The notes under the pieces are model-generated. The model was given only the letters and a program-made list of their open reading frames with translations, was not told the origin of the DNA and searched no databases. A DNA stretch of 64,000 nt from JAGOMW01 sp964644075 (GTDB lineage: Bacteria > Patescibacteriota > Gracilibacteria > BD1-5 > UBA2023): contig CAZXUQ010000006.1 in the NCBI GenBank assembly GCA_964644075.1, positions 1 through 64,000 on the forward strand. The letters run 5' to 3'. A program made the translations under genes and the position numbers. Numbering within the stretch: the first letter of the stretch is position 1; every line of letters starts with the position of its first letter. Of the stretch, positions 20,532 to 30,581 are shown piece by piece.

Positions 20532-20576
20532 TTTTAGAGTCTAGGGCTACAAAATCAAGAGGAAAAAATGTGAACA
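20532..20576 (-). promoter_or_regulatory. upstream element shared with the left-edge promoter
   Basis: Contains CCCTAGACTCTA and TGTTCACATTTTTTCCTC in the same order and spacing as at 87-130 of the window. It may be a regulator site or UP-like element for strongly expressed translation genes. Confidence 0.5.
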
Positions 20577-20577
20577 A

Positions 20578-21180
20578 CTATTCAAATACACTTTTCCATC
20601 CGCGCAGATACCAACGACGAAAAAATACCATCAGAAAGAATATAAAGTTTGCAAAGAGTAAATAAAGCCAAAAAATAGTTGTCTCGGAGTTCGGACTCAC
20701 GATCGCAAGGAGAGTAAATACTTGGTTCACAGAAGAGGTAAAATATGAAAGTATAGTTTCAGTCCAAGGTTGCAACCATCACTTCTTAAAAACTGGTAAG
20801 AATGCTATGAAATCAACAAGAGTGGTCAGTATAACTGTATTGAGAGAGTTTCTCGCTAGGTACCAATATATCAAAGTTCAAAAAGAGAGAAATAAACATA
20901 CATAATCAAACCAGTTGATTTTTATCTTTCAAAATGATCTAATGCCCAATAATACTCAGAATACAAGGAGAGAGAAAACCATCAAACTACTCGGAATAAG
21001 TGCTATATATTCACCATTTTGGTAAAAAACAAAAGTGTTATACCCTACGAGTATGAGCCATGCTCATGTCGCAAATGGGTGTGGAAAAGTCCGTCCACGA
21101 AGGACGTCTCTCCAGTAGGGGATAATCCCAGTAAGGTATATCCCAGTACTGATGAGCGCGAAGAGCAGTTCTTTTTCCAT
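20578..21180 (-). CDS. multi-pass membrane protein
   Basis: 200 aa with five TGA glycines. Opens MEKELLFALISTGIYLTGI, then IPYWRDVLRGRTFPHPFAWLI, a charged-proline loop motif I have seen in CPR membrane proteins. About six membrane helices in total, ending RRWYLRGWKSVFE on the cytoplasmic side. Unknown function. It starts 5 nt after the yidC stop on the same strand and is probably cotranscribed with gatC and yidC. Confidence 0.65.
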
Positions 21181-21185
21181 AAAAA

Positions 21186-22373
21186 TTATTTTTTAGCGGG
21201 CTTCAGTTTATTCACATACCACTGCTGTCCGATGACGAAGAGTGTCCCGATAAACCAGTAGAGTCCGACACCGAGTGGGAAAAAGTACGATGACACTGCG
21301 ATCATGAGCGGGAGCATGTAGAGCATCATTTTCTGCATCATCTCAGGGTCGAGAGCCACTTCTGGAGTCCCCCCGTCTTTTACCACCGCTTTTTCTGCCT
21401 TTTTCGGAGTAGGATTATAGGTGAAAGAGAGTCGAGCCTGGATATACTGCGTGACTCCGAGCACGAGAGCAAATATCAGTCCGATAACACCACCGATTTT
21501 TTCGAGATGGAGCCCGAAGAACATACTATTGATCACACTCGGATCAAAATCTCTGAAGAAACTATAGAGGTGGTAAAAATTGGCAGGATCAGAAATCCCT
21601 GAGACAACCCAATAGAGTCCTATGAGTATCGGCATCTGGATAAGGAGAGGGAGGCATGAACCCATGGGATTTACTCATTCTTTTTTGTAGAGTTCGAGCA
21701 TTTCCATCCCGAGTTTTGCTTGGTCATCTTTGTATTTTGTCTGGAGTTCTTTGATTTTTGGCTGGATGAGTTGGAGTTTTTTCTGGCTCTGGAGCATGTG
21801 ATGCTGTGGTATGAGGAGTGCGAGGCGGATGATGAGCGTGATGATGACGATCGCCCATCCGAGAGAGTGTCCTGGGAGCCATGTGAGGAGCGCGACGAAA
21901 AAATTGTAAATCGGGCGATACACCAGTGTCGACAGGAGTGATCGCAGTGTCCCTGGTGTACTCTCCACAAAACTCGTCACACGATCTCATGATGGAGTTT
22001 TGACAGTGAGGATATATTTCCCTGGACTGTTTGCTATGAGTTTTGCGAGCGCTCAGAGAGGAAGGGTATTTGCTTTTCCAGACTCGATATTTACAGGAGT
22101 ACAAAACGCAGGAAATGCTGTGTTAATATCCTGGATCACGAGAGAATCCACAGAAATGCTGACCATCTCACATGGGAGAAGTGTCCACCCAGTACCATGA
22201 TTGGTGATCTCGATATGTGGAAGGTTTGGGATCGTGAGAGTATCATCTTTGATACTCATGGTGATATCAGTTTTTGTATCTACTTGGTTTGTATTTTTTG
22301 GTGCGAAAAAGTACTGAAAAATAAGCGTGAGCGTCAGGGCGTAGAGTGCTATGAGGATAAATTTTTGGTTCAT
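21186..22373 (-). CDS. yidC: membrane protein insertase YidC
   Basis: 395 aa. N-terminal helix (MNQKFILIALYALTLTLIF), a periplasmic domain of roughly 160 residues, then the conserved insertase core: ELYKKEGVNPMGSCLPLLIQMP followed by ILIGLYWV, where the Gly before VNP is TGA, and late helices LPLGVGLYWFIG. YidC inserts membrane proteins with or after SecYEG. The long periplasmic domain is of Gram-negative type. I chose ATG 22373, since the upstream extension to 22466 overlaps gatC. Confidence 0.92.
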
Positions 22374-22402
22374 GGAAGTGATGAGTTGTGAATTAGGGAT
22401 GT

Positions 22403-22687
22403 CTACTCTCCGTGCATGATAGAGGAGAGTGCTATCTGGTGTCCGACGACGCGCTGACTGGAACACGCGAGGAGGTCGTCACTCGAAGTGACAGATGGGA
22501 TGACGATATCCTCACGAGGCATGAGTGATCCAGCTCCGCTTCTCGTGCTCGTGACTCATGGTGGGATCTGGAGGTCTCGGAGAGCGTCAAATGAATCCAG
22601 TACGCTATCGATACTGATTTCGCTCGATTCTGGAGCGAGGGCGGTGAGCTTGCGCAGATGGAGTATTTTCTCTTGTGGGAGTGTCAT
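22403..22687 (-). CDS. gatC: Asp-tRNA(Asn)/Glu-tRNA(Gln) amidotransferase subunit C
   Basis: 94 aa; short and with one TGA. GatC stabilises GatA in the transamidation of misacylated Glu-tRNA(Gln)/Asp-tRNA(Asn). Evidence is the length, the helical N-terminus (ILHLRKLTALAPESSE), VLDSFDALRDLQIPPGV in place of the family's DAL-VDPT-type stretch, and MPREDIVIPSVTSSDDLLACS followed by a VVGHQI-type ending. The match is moderate and other gat genes are not in the window. Confidence 0.65.
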
Positions 22688-22722
22688 TTTTCTATATAAT
22701 GGTGAGCGTATTATAAAGAAAA

Positions 22723-23082
22723 ATGCCTAAAATCAAGGAAATCGGGGATCGCCTTATCAAAAATCCATGAGAATATAACGAGATACGCTTCCTCGTCGCC
22801 AAACGTACGCTCGCCTTTTTTATCATGCTTTACTTCATGAGTTTTCTCTTCACGATCGGTGGATTTCGCATCGGTCCTGTGAGTCTCGAGATGCTCGGGG
22901 GTTTTGTATTTCACGTATACTCTATACTGATCCTCGTGATCGGATGGTTTCTCTATGAACTCTCTCACTATGCTTCATATGTATATGTAGGATGACAAAA
23001 ATGGCCGATATTTCTCATGAGTTCGCTCTCTGTGGTATTTGTCGTATTTGCTCTGCTTGGTCACCTCAAAATCGCTTTCTAA
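22723..23082 (+). CDS. small membrane protein with three helices
   Basis: 119 aa with two TGA glycines. Hydrophilic N-terminus (MPKIKEIGDRLIKNPGEYNEIRF), then three membrane helices, with SHYASYVYVGGQKWP between the second and third. TATAAT at 22694-22699 lies between it and the divergent gatC. Unknown function; likely transcribed with the lipoprotein and membrane protein that follow within a few nucleotides. Confidence 0.6.
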
Positions 23083-23088
23083 CAAACT

Positions 23089-23652
23089 ATGCGCTGATTT
23101 TTTTTCATCTTTTTGTGTCTCACATCAGTCCTCCTCACGAGCTGTAGTCTCCCTGGTACACAGGATGAGAGTACGACCGCCCTCACGGAAAATACGACTC
23201 TCTACGAGACGAGCACTATCAGTATCCTCCTCCCTAAGTCCTGGACAGGAGTCGCTCTCTCTGAAATCTCATCTCCACGAGTATGAGAGGTCGTCGTCGC
23301 ATCTCGATCGACGGATACAAAATACGGATTCGCGAGCAATATCCTCATCATGAAAAATACTCTCGACACCATCGTCACGAGTACGAAATACAGCGAGATC
23401 AATCACCTCCAGACGACGAAAAACTACCTCGAGTATACCAAGATGCGCGATGAAACCTTCGAATTTTCTGATAGTGAAACCTCTCGTCTCTACGTCTTCG
23501 AAGCTCGCTACAACGAGACGACTCCACGGATGAAGTTCATCCAGACAGCGCGTGTCTGTGGGAGCAGTGTCTATCTCATCCATGTCTCCCTCACTGTCGA
23601 CAAGAGTCCTGATAACTATATAGAGCTCTTGAAGACATTTCGGTGTAAATAA
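23089..23652 (+). CDS. lipoprotein
   Basis: 187 aa. The signal peptide starts MRGFFFIFLC (Gly from TGA) and has the lipobox LLTSCS, so Cys near residue 20 should be lipidated. The mature part is mixed alpha/beta with KSWTGVALSEISSP near 60 and FIQTARVCGSSVYLIHVSL near the end, which recalls PsbP/Mog1-like single-domain lipoproteins of CPR. That resemblance is tentative. It starts 6 nt after the previous gene. Confidence 0.7.
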
Positions 23653-23654
23653 CT

Positions 23655-24695
23655 ATGCCTCCCAAAACTCGGACAAAAACCATAAACTGATTCACTCCAG
23701 AGGAGCAAAAAGAGCTGGAGAGGAGGGGGTTTTTGGTGAAGAAGAATATTTGAATAAAAGACAATTTAAGACACGTTGGTTTTATCATAGAGATGTTACT
23801 TTTAGCAACTCTATGATTACTGCTATTTGTCTATATGCCATTTGCACATTTTTTCTGAGCAAATTCCTTGATAACTGTTACATCCATAATATCGTGATTT
23901 TTCATGGTAAACTTTATTTATGAATTTATCCAATCTGGATATTCTTTTTTCTTTCCTGAAGGGAAAATCTCATTTTGAGATCTTAATAAGAAGTCTTCTT
24001 GAATAATTGGTTTTAGCATTTACTCTTTTCGAGAAAAATTAAATTCACTCTTGTGACTAGAGCAGACTAGACCGTTAATTTTTACGTTATTTGTGTCTCT
24101 CGGTACACTATGTGCAGCCTTTTTTGGAGTAGAAGTTTTCTTGAAGTGGGTGATTATAGCTATACTTTTAATGTGAGGATTCATCGGAATGCTTTTTCTT
24201 TTTCGTTGGCTTTATCAATCCTTCCACCCCCTCTACGCCTTCTGAAATCTCTGATCCAAAATCCAGTCCCTTACTCCCCGTATCTCCGAAGAGAGTAAAA
24301 AGATAGAGAAAGAGTTCTCGAGAGATATGAACTTCCGAACTCTCTCAGATTCATTTGATACTCTTGCTAAAGACTTCAATACAATCATCGAGTATGTCAT
24401 CAGGCTTGAAATCATAGAAAAGAAAGCCAATAAATGAAATCTCTTTGACTCGAACAAATATATCAACTCTCTCCGAGAAGACATCAGAAATCCTCTTATC
24501 TCACTCAGATCATTTCTCCAAAAAAAGAAGACAGAACTCCAGTCTTCACAAGAAGAAATGAAGAAAGTGAAAGTGAGGATTGGATGAAACGGAGAAACAG
24601 AAAACCTCGACCTCAGCTCAAAACGTACCGAACCACTCATCCAGGAACTCACGGAAAACATCGAAAAACTGGATAGGATGATCGAGAAGTTTTAG
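23655..24695 (+). CDS. membrane protein with C-terminal coiled coil
   Basis: 346 aa with about eleven TGA glycines, so it is badly fragmented in a standard reading. Hydrophilic start, two membrane helices near 45-100, two more near 155-200, then a cytoplasmic tail of about 140 residues rich in Glu/Lys/Leu heptads (SEESKKIEKEFSRDM, QEEMKKVKVRI, LTENIEKLDRMIEKF). No family recognised. It begins 2 nt after the lipoprotein stop and ends just before the tRNA cluster promoter. Confidence 0.65.
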
Positions 24696-24756
24696 GAAAA
24701 TTTTCCTCTTGCTTTTTCTCATTTTTATCTATAATGCCCGAGTCCCAATAGGATAT

Positions 24757-24834
24757 GGCACCATGGCAGAGTGGTCAATTGCAAGGGCCTGCAAAGCTCT
24801 AAAGTCATCGGTTCAAATCCGATTGGTGCCTCCA
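24757..24834 (+). tRNA. tRNA-Cys(GCA)
   Basis: Cloverleaf with acceptor GGCACCA/TGGTGCC, anticodon loop CTGCAAA (GCA), T-loop TTCAAAT and an encoded CCA. A TATAAT lies 26 nt upstream. First of three tRNAs. Confidence 0.95.
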
Positions 24835-24844
24835 AAATATATGT

Positions 24845-24922
24845 GCAGCCGTAGTTCAGTTGGATTAGAACGCCTCCCTGCGAAGGAGGAGGTCACAGGT
24901 TCAAGTCCTGTCGGTTGCACCA
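24845..24922 (+). tRNA. tRNA-Arg(GCG)
   Basis: Acceptor GCAGCCG/CGGTTGC, anticodon stem CCTCC/GGAGG with loop CTGCGAA (GCG), T-loop TTCAAGT, encoded CCA. Reads CGC/CGU. A GCG anticodon instead of the usual ACG means no inosine is needed for these codons. Confidence 0.9.
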
Positions 24923-24939
24923 TTTTTCTTTTCACACGT

Positions 24940-25018
24940 GCGGGGGTAACATAAAAGAGTGAGTGTACTAAGGCTTCAACCCTTGGGTGTGACGGTTCGA
25001 ACCCGTTCCCCCGCTCCA
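24940..25018 (+). tRNA. tRNA-Gly(UCA) that decodes UGA as glycine
   Basis: Acceptor GCGGGGG/CCCCCGC with T at the discriminator position and encoded CCA. G1-C72, C2-G71 and U73 are bacterial glycyl-tRNA identity features. The anticodon stem TAAGG/CCTTG closes the loop CTTCAAC, giving anticodon TCA, which pairs with UGA. The T-loop is a normal TTCGAAC. The D-loop lacks the usual GG pair and the D-stem ACAT/GTGT is weak, so the body is unusual. Known tRNAs of this kind define SR1 and Gracilibacteria. It explains all in-frame TGA codons in this window. Confidence 0.93.
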
Positions 25019-25177
25019 TACTGTGAAAATCTGAAAAATGGGAACTTCTTCGTTTGAAAATTTTTTCTTCGGTCATTTATATCTTTATAAACTTCCCTAG
25101 AGTAAAAATTTTCTGCCTCGAATTTCTTGTTTTTGAGCTTTTCACCTGATTTTGAGAAAAATTCATAAATTCAAATC

Positions 25178-25516
25178 ATGGCTAATAGTCACGGTCTCTC
25201 CGCACGTCTCGTAAAAAAACAAGCTGCTGCTCGAAAGCTCGCCAAAGGCAAGAAGAAAGCAATGGCAGCCTATACTGGGAATGAAAATAAAGAATCCCGG
25301 TATAATCTCTCGTACAAAAAACGTACTCGATACCTCCAAAATAAAGAAGCCTTCCCACCGAAACGACTCCCGACCAAAAATATTGACTCCCTCATAGAGC
25401 AGGGAATTATCGATGAACGTGGATTTTTCAAAAAGTGAAAAAAGAAAAACTATATCACCAAGACGATGGTCGATCAGAAGGGTTTTGATTTCTACGGACT
25501 TCCTCGCGCAAAATAA
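25178..25516 (+). CDS. small, very basic protein, possibly ribosomal or RNA-binding
   Basis: 112 aa. Lys/Arg make up about a quarter of the residues (RLVKKQAAARKLAKGKKKAM, KKRTRYLQNKEAFPPKRLP, KKGKKKNY) with one TGA Gly near residue 87. The opening recalls uS14, but the uS14 core (RNRC or zinc ribbon) is absent, so I do not assign it. Found between the tRNA cluster and a terminator, it is likely nucleic-acid binding. Confidence 0.55.
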
Positions 25517-25521
25517 TCTTT

Positions 25522-25556
25522 CCTCTAAAATCTCCTTCTCCTGGAGATTTTTCTTT
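25522..25556 (+). terminator. rho-independent terminator
   Basis: AAAATCTCC-ttctcct-GGAGATTTTT hairpin after the basic protein gene. Confidence 0.8.
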
Positions 25557-25592
25557 ATTTGGTATTTCCTGCATTTTCTTTATAGTGTTTTT

Positions 25593-27257
25593 ATGAAAAT
25601 TTTCCGAATACTCTTTTTTATTCTCTCTTTCTCTGTCCTTTCATGCGCCTCAGCTCTCGATGAGACGAGTCTCTACCAGAGTGTCCTCCAGGTACGATCG
25701 TACCACTATGACGAGTTGTCAGGTCTCTATACGCTCGAGTCCCTCGGGAGCTCTGTCGTCCTACCGAATGGGAAGATCATCACCAATGCACACGTGATCT
25801 TCGACGAGAAAAATCAATCACCCTATCTCGCCTATGAGATCTGTCGATCGATCCGATTCGAGGAGGATCCAGACTGCTATACTCCAGCGCGCCTCGAGTC
25901 GTATGACCTCGACCACGATCTCGCACTCCTCGTCCCAGAGAAAAAAATCACGCTCACTCCGCCGCTTCTCACCAAAACTCACAAATATAGTATCTGATCA
26001 CCACTGATCATCTACGGATATCCTGGGATCGGTGGTTCGACGATTACCCGTACCGCATGACGCATCGCATGATATGACGATCCGTTTTATAAGATCGACG
26101 GTATCATCGATCATGGTAACTCATGAGGAGGAGCATTTTCTCTCTCGTGAGAACTCCTCGGCATCCCATCACGTATGATCGTCGACAATGCTTCCCTTGG
26201 TTATATGATCCCGACTTCGACAGTGCGTACATTTCTCGAGAAAAAAACCTCTTCCTATACTCGATCTGATGAGCCTGTCCCGTCGGATTTTCGAAGCTTT
26301 CTCAGGAAAAAATATAGCGAAATCACACGAAAATACCTTTTTCGAAACACTATCGTCGCGACAAAAAATCTCAAAGCATATGGTATGCGTTATGTAAAAA
26401 ATATTTCCCTTGGTGGCGCTTCGTCTCAGGTCCTCACGATGTTTCTCGATGAAAAAAGAAAAATCCAAGTCGTCCTCATGTGTGGAAACGTCGGATGATC
26501 TCGCCCTGATTTCCCGTACTGGAAAGAGGAAATGTCGCCTGACTCAGAAATCGTCGCGAGCAATCGACTACGATTCACCACCGTGCGTGACTACATCGCC
26601 AAAGACCAGTACAGCTACATGATTTTTGATAAAAATTCTCCTTGTATCCTCGCGCCTCTCACACCGATCAACCCTACGAAAGATAGTCCACTTCTCGTCT
26701 CTCTCGAACGATTTTTCGATGAGTGACTTTCTCTCCACACGTGATTTTCCTCGCTTCCTTTCATCGCCTCTCAGTTTACACTCTCATATATCCCAGACTC
26801 GCTGATCGTCGCAGAGTACCCTACATATACAGGTGAGAGAAATACTTCTTTTTACTTCGAAAATAGTCTCAAAAAATGATCAACGGCTCGCTGGAAAGAG
26901 TATACCTTCGATAGAGAAAAAGACTTTCTTTCTGGACTTTTCCTCTTTTCTGATATCCCAGAGGATGCCAAGAGTACGGATATAGCTCTCTACATGGAAA
27001 ACAATAGAGCAAAAAATGAGACTCTCCTCACTGGAGCCCTTCTCTCGGGAGAGCAGTATTATTTTTCTTATACGCTCGCCGAAACTGAGGAAAAGTGAAA
27101 ACGCTATACGAACCCATGAGTCGTGATCATCGTCCCAGAAAAAGATGGAAAATGGAAGTATATAAGACTGACGTGGTCAGAGTTCGATGCCTGGCTCGAC
27201 CAGAGTGAGATCGAGCGTATAAAAAAGATAATCGACTCTATTTCCCTCCAAAAATAA
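25593..27257 (+). CDS. secreted trypsin-like serine protease with C-terminal extension
   Basis: 554 aa. Signal peptide MKIFRILFFILSFSVLSCAS. The Cys in SCAS might make it a lipoprotein. The catalytic triad is visible: His in ITNAHVIF, Asp in DLDHDLALLVP, Ser in DHGNSGGGAFS, where the Gly right after Ser is TGA. Like HtrA/DegP-type proteases it has the S1C core, but the 300-residue C-terminus shows no PDZ signature. About ten TGA glycines. TATAGT ends exactly 6 nt before ATG, with TTGGTA 16 nt above it. elp3 follows after 5 nt. Confidence 0.85.
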
Positions 27258-27262
27258 TACCG

Positions 27263-28948
27263 ATGCAAGGAGCATTTCTCGAAGAATTCATCCAGACACT
27301 TATTCACGATGTCTCGCTCACGACGAAGCGGGACTATCAGAAAACCAAAAATATCCTCCTCACCAAGTATAGAAACCACGTCGAGGATCCTTCATCGATC
27401 GAGGTCCTCGAGTGCTATCGTGAGGGTATATCGACCAAAAAATATCCCTATGATTCTCGTGTGTGGAAGATGCTTCGGAAACGAGGAGTACGCTCGCTTT
27501 CAGGAGTTTCTGTCATTTCTCTCTTGACCAAGTTTTGGTGATGTCCGGGGAAGTGTCTATTTTGTCCTACGTACGAGTGACTTCCGAAGAGTTATATCAC
27601 TGGAGAGCCTGCTGTCCAGCGAGCAGAGCTGAATGCTTTTGACCCTGTTCGTCAGGTTCATAATCGACTCCGCTCACTCGAGATCACAGGGAACGCGATC
27701 GCAAAGTGTGATATCCGTGTCATCTGAGGGACATGGAGTGTATACCCAGAGGAGTATAGAGAAGACTTTATCCGATCGATCTATGATGCTCATACGACCT
27801 ACCCTGACCTCCGTCCATTTCTCTCATCAGTCGAAACAGGAGATGATGTATTTGCGCGGTTCAAAGTAGAAAAATGATTTACGATGAAGGCATCGTCATC
27901 CCTCGAAGAAGCAAAAACGCGCAACGAAAGTGCAGAGAGTCGTGTGATCGGACTCGCTATCGAGACCCGCCCAGACTGGATCAACAGAGAAGAAATACGA
28001 AAACTCCGTCGCTATGGAGTCACTCGTGTCGAGATCGGATACCAGACGACGATCGATGTGATCAATGAAAAAAATAAGCGCTGACACGGAAACAAAGAAT
28101 CAATAGAGGCAACAAGGCTCCTCAAAGATGCTGGGTTTAAAGTCGTCGCACATATGATGCCCGGACTTCTCTGAGCCACACCTGAGGATGATATCGGTTC
28201 GATGCAGCGCGTATTTGATGATAGTGACTTTCGTCCTGATGAGATGAAGATCTATCCTATGGTCGTGACTCCTCACTCTGAGCTCGAGACGATCTGGCAA
28301 GAGGGTGGATTTACTCCATATGATGATGCGACTCTCATCGACCTCATGGCAGATCTCCAGTGACTCCTCCCTGAATACATACGTCTCAACCGTATGTATC
28401 GTGATATTCCCGCAGAGGAGATACTCGCAGGATCAAAACTCGCGAACCTGAGACAACTCACAGAAACCCGTATGCATGAGAAGGGGATAACGCGTCACGA
28501 TATATCCGCTCGAGAGATCAGATCAAAAGGAAATGATCCAAAAAATGCGATCCTCGAAACCTATTTTTATGAGGCGAGTGGATGACATGAGTACTTCCTC
28601 CAGTATGTCGATCCGAGTGATCGCACAGTCTTCGGACTTCTTAGGCTTCGTATCCCGTCACAGTACTTCTCATGAGAACAGCACTTCCTCGAGGTGCTTG
28701 ATCACGCTGCACTTATCCGCGAAGTGCATGTTTTTGGTGACCAGCTTCCTATCGGGATGCCATGAGATGGGAGTGGACAGCATATGGGATTTGGAAAAAA
28801 GATGATAGCAGAGGCAGAGTCTCTCGTGAGAAAAAATTATCAAAATATAGAAAAAATGGCAGTAATCGCGGGAGTCGGATCTCGTCCATATTATGCAAAA
28901 CTTGGGTATATCCTCGATCGTGAATATATGGTAAAGTCTCTTTTATAG
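27263..28948 (+). CDS. elp3: Elp3 family tRNA U34 carboxymethyl/acetyl transferase
   Basis: 561 aa with a radical-SAM half and a GNAT acetyltransferase half, as in archaeal and eukaryotic Elp3. The cluster is CPGKCLFCP near residue 95, with SSVETGDD and VEIGYQTT further on. The acetyl-CoA site PIGMPGDGSGQHMGFGKKM lies near 495 and ends in RPYYAKLGY. About eight TGA glycines, including one just before the CPGKC cluster. It should modify wobble uridines. It forms an operon with the secreted protease, which has no obvious functional link. Confidence 0.92.
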
Positions 28949-28956
28949 CTATACTC

Positions 28957-29112
28957 ATGTGAGTATTTCACGAGAAAAGTACTTTACTATTGTACTACTC
29001 TGATCTTTTGTTATTTTTGTTTTTATTTTTTGTTTTTCCTGAGCCAAAAACCAAGAATATTGACAACAGTAAGCTCATAGAGTTCAACTCGGAAACGTGA
29101 AAGGGGAAATAG
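28957..29112 (+). CDS. possible small membrane peptide
   Basis: 51 aa if TGA is Gly: MGVFHEK, a single hydrophobic segment LLFLFLFFVFPEP, then a charged tail. TATACT lies directly upstream (28950-28955), but too close for the usual 6-nt layout. T-rich DNA could give such an ORF by chance, so this is weak. Confidence 0.25.
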
Positions 29113-29225
29113 AAAAATTCTTCTATTTATACACATGGCTCAAAAAATGTCTCTACTCTTTCTCTTTTCTTTAGAGAGAAACGTATATAATGAACTCGTC
29201 CGTTTATTTCTTTTTCATTTTTTCT

Positions 29226-29744
29226 ATGAAACTCACTACCCGTGGTTTTACCCTCGTTGAGCTTATGATCGTTATCGCGATCATCGGTATCCTTGCTGCT
29301 GCTCTCTTCCCTTCGATGACTGGATACCTTAAGCGTTCTCGTGATGCTGCTCGTGCATCTGGTATGAAAGATATTGCCACTTCTCTCGGAGCTTACTATG
29401 CTGATAAAGAAGGTTATCCAACAGCTACTGGAGGTGGTCAGACAGGTTGTGTAGGTGGTTCTACATGACAGATTCTCAGTACTCAATACATGCCTAAAGG
29501 AACTCCAGTTGATCCTACTTCGACTTGGGTAAACAATGGATGTACTACTATTGCTAGTTCATATGGTTACTCTATGGGAAGTATTGGAGGATCTCCAGCA
29601 TTTATAATCAAGGCTCAGTTTGAAAACGTTTCTGGTGGAAATACAGGAGCTCTCTATGGAGCATACGTTGATAGTGGATCATTTACTGTTATACCAAGTG
29701 GTCTTTCAAAAGGTGCTGGTTCAGGATATATTCTTACGAACTAG
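29226..29744 (+). CDS. type IV pilin-like protein (major)
   Basis: 172 aa. Prepilin signal MKLTTRG|FTLVELMIVIAIIGIL, with Gly at -1 and Glu at +5 after cleavage by prepilin peptidase. The helix continues into a globular head with Gly/Ser/Thr-rich strands and two pairs of cysteines. Codon use is unlike its neighbours (many GCT, TCT, GGT), as expected for high expression. One Gly is TGA. TATAAT at about 29190 gives a leader of about 30 nt. It is secreted to build pili or a pseudopilus. Confidence 0.9.
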
Positions 29745-29755
29745 TTTCCTCTTCA

Positions 29756-29785
29756 AAACTCTCTCCAATCGGAGAGAGTTTTTTT
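29756..29785 (+). terminator. terminator after the pilin gene
   Basis: AAACTCTCTCC-aatc-GGAGAGAGTTTTTTT hairpin. Confidence 0.88.
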
Positions 29786-29841
29786 GTGGCTTTTTGGAGC
29801 AATTTTCTTATACTATTGGAATAGTAGTTTTCTTATACTTT

Positions 29842-30420
29842 ATGACTTTATCTAAGAAGTGATTTACCATGATCGAAATCATGGGTGCTATAGCTATCAT
29901 CGGAATACTTATATCAGCTGTATGGGTCGCGAGTGGTCCCTACTTTGCGCGCTCTCGAGACACACAGCGTATCACTGATATGACTTCACTCGGGAATGTT
30001 TTTATGGCCTATAGGCAAAACATGGACATTTTTCCTTCTGTGTATGGTTCAGGGTGAAACCCTATTGCAGATGGATATTGCGTATCAGAGATGGTGACTC
30101 GTATTGATGGCACGACAAAAGATATGAAATTCACAACTATTACAAAATGAGGAAATATTCCAAAAGAACGAGGACTTCCTGTAACGGGACTTTGCGATGA
30201 AGGAACATCATACTCATATACTAAGCACTCTGTGAATACAGATGAGTATGCATTTCTTGCTTCTAGTCTCGAAAACCACCCGACAAGCAACCTCTGAAAT
30301 CATAGTTACCTCGTAAATTCTCCAGCAAATGATACTCGTATCTTAGAACTTTTTACTGGCGATAAGAATGGTATCGATATGGATTGGTGAGATAGCATTT
30401 ATTATGTCAGTATGAAATAA
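29842..30420 (+). CDS. second pilin-like protein (minor)
   Basis: 192 aa. Prepilin motif KKG|FTMIEIMGAIAIIGILIS. The Gly at -1, needed for cleavage and methylation by prepilin peptidase, is itself TGA, so export depends on UGA recoding. The head domain (RSRDTQRITDMTSLGNVFMAYR) resembles minor pilins or pseudopilins. Five TGA glycines, against one in the upstream pilin, suggest lower expression. Separated from it by a terminator and its own TATACT. Confidence 0.87.
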
Positions 30421-30450
30421 AAAAATCCCCAGTTTTTCTGGGGATTTTTA
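30420..30450. terminator. terminator after the second pilin gene
   Basis: AAAAATCCCCAG-ttttt-CTGGGGATTTTT, also usable from the tRNA-Ser side. Confidence 0.85.
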
Positions 30451-30459
30451 GTATCAAAA

Positions 30460-30547
30460 TGGCGGAGAGACAGGGATTCGAACCCTGGGTACCTTGCGGC
30501 ACGACAGTTTTCAAGACTGTTGCAATCAACCACTCTGCCATCTCTCC
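30460..30547 (-). tRNA. tRNA-Ser(UGA)
   Basis: 88 nt with a long variable arm. Acceptor GGAGAGA/TCTCTCC, anticodon loop CTTGAAA (TGA), T-loop TTCGAAT, G discriminator, encoded CCA. Confidence 0.95.
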
Positions 30548-30581
30548 GTAGGTTGAGCAGGGGCAGTATATAGTTTGGACC

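Noticed and set aside
24709..24954. ORFs of 80-90 codons across the tRNA cluster
   Set aside because: They are translations of tRNA genes; all three tRNAs fold cleanly.
25178..25516. Ribosomal protein uS14
   Set aside because: The N-terminus is similar but the RNRC/GRPHG core is absent.
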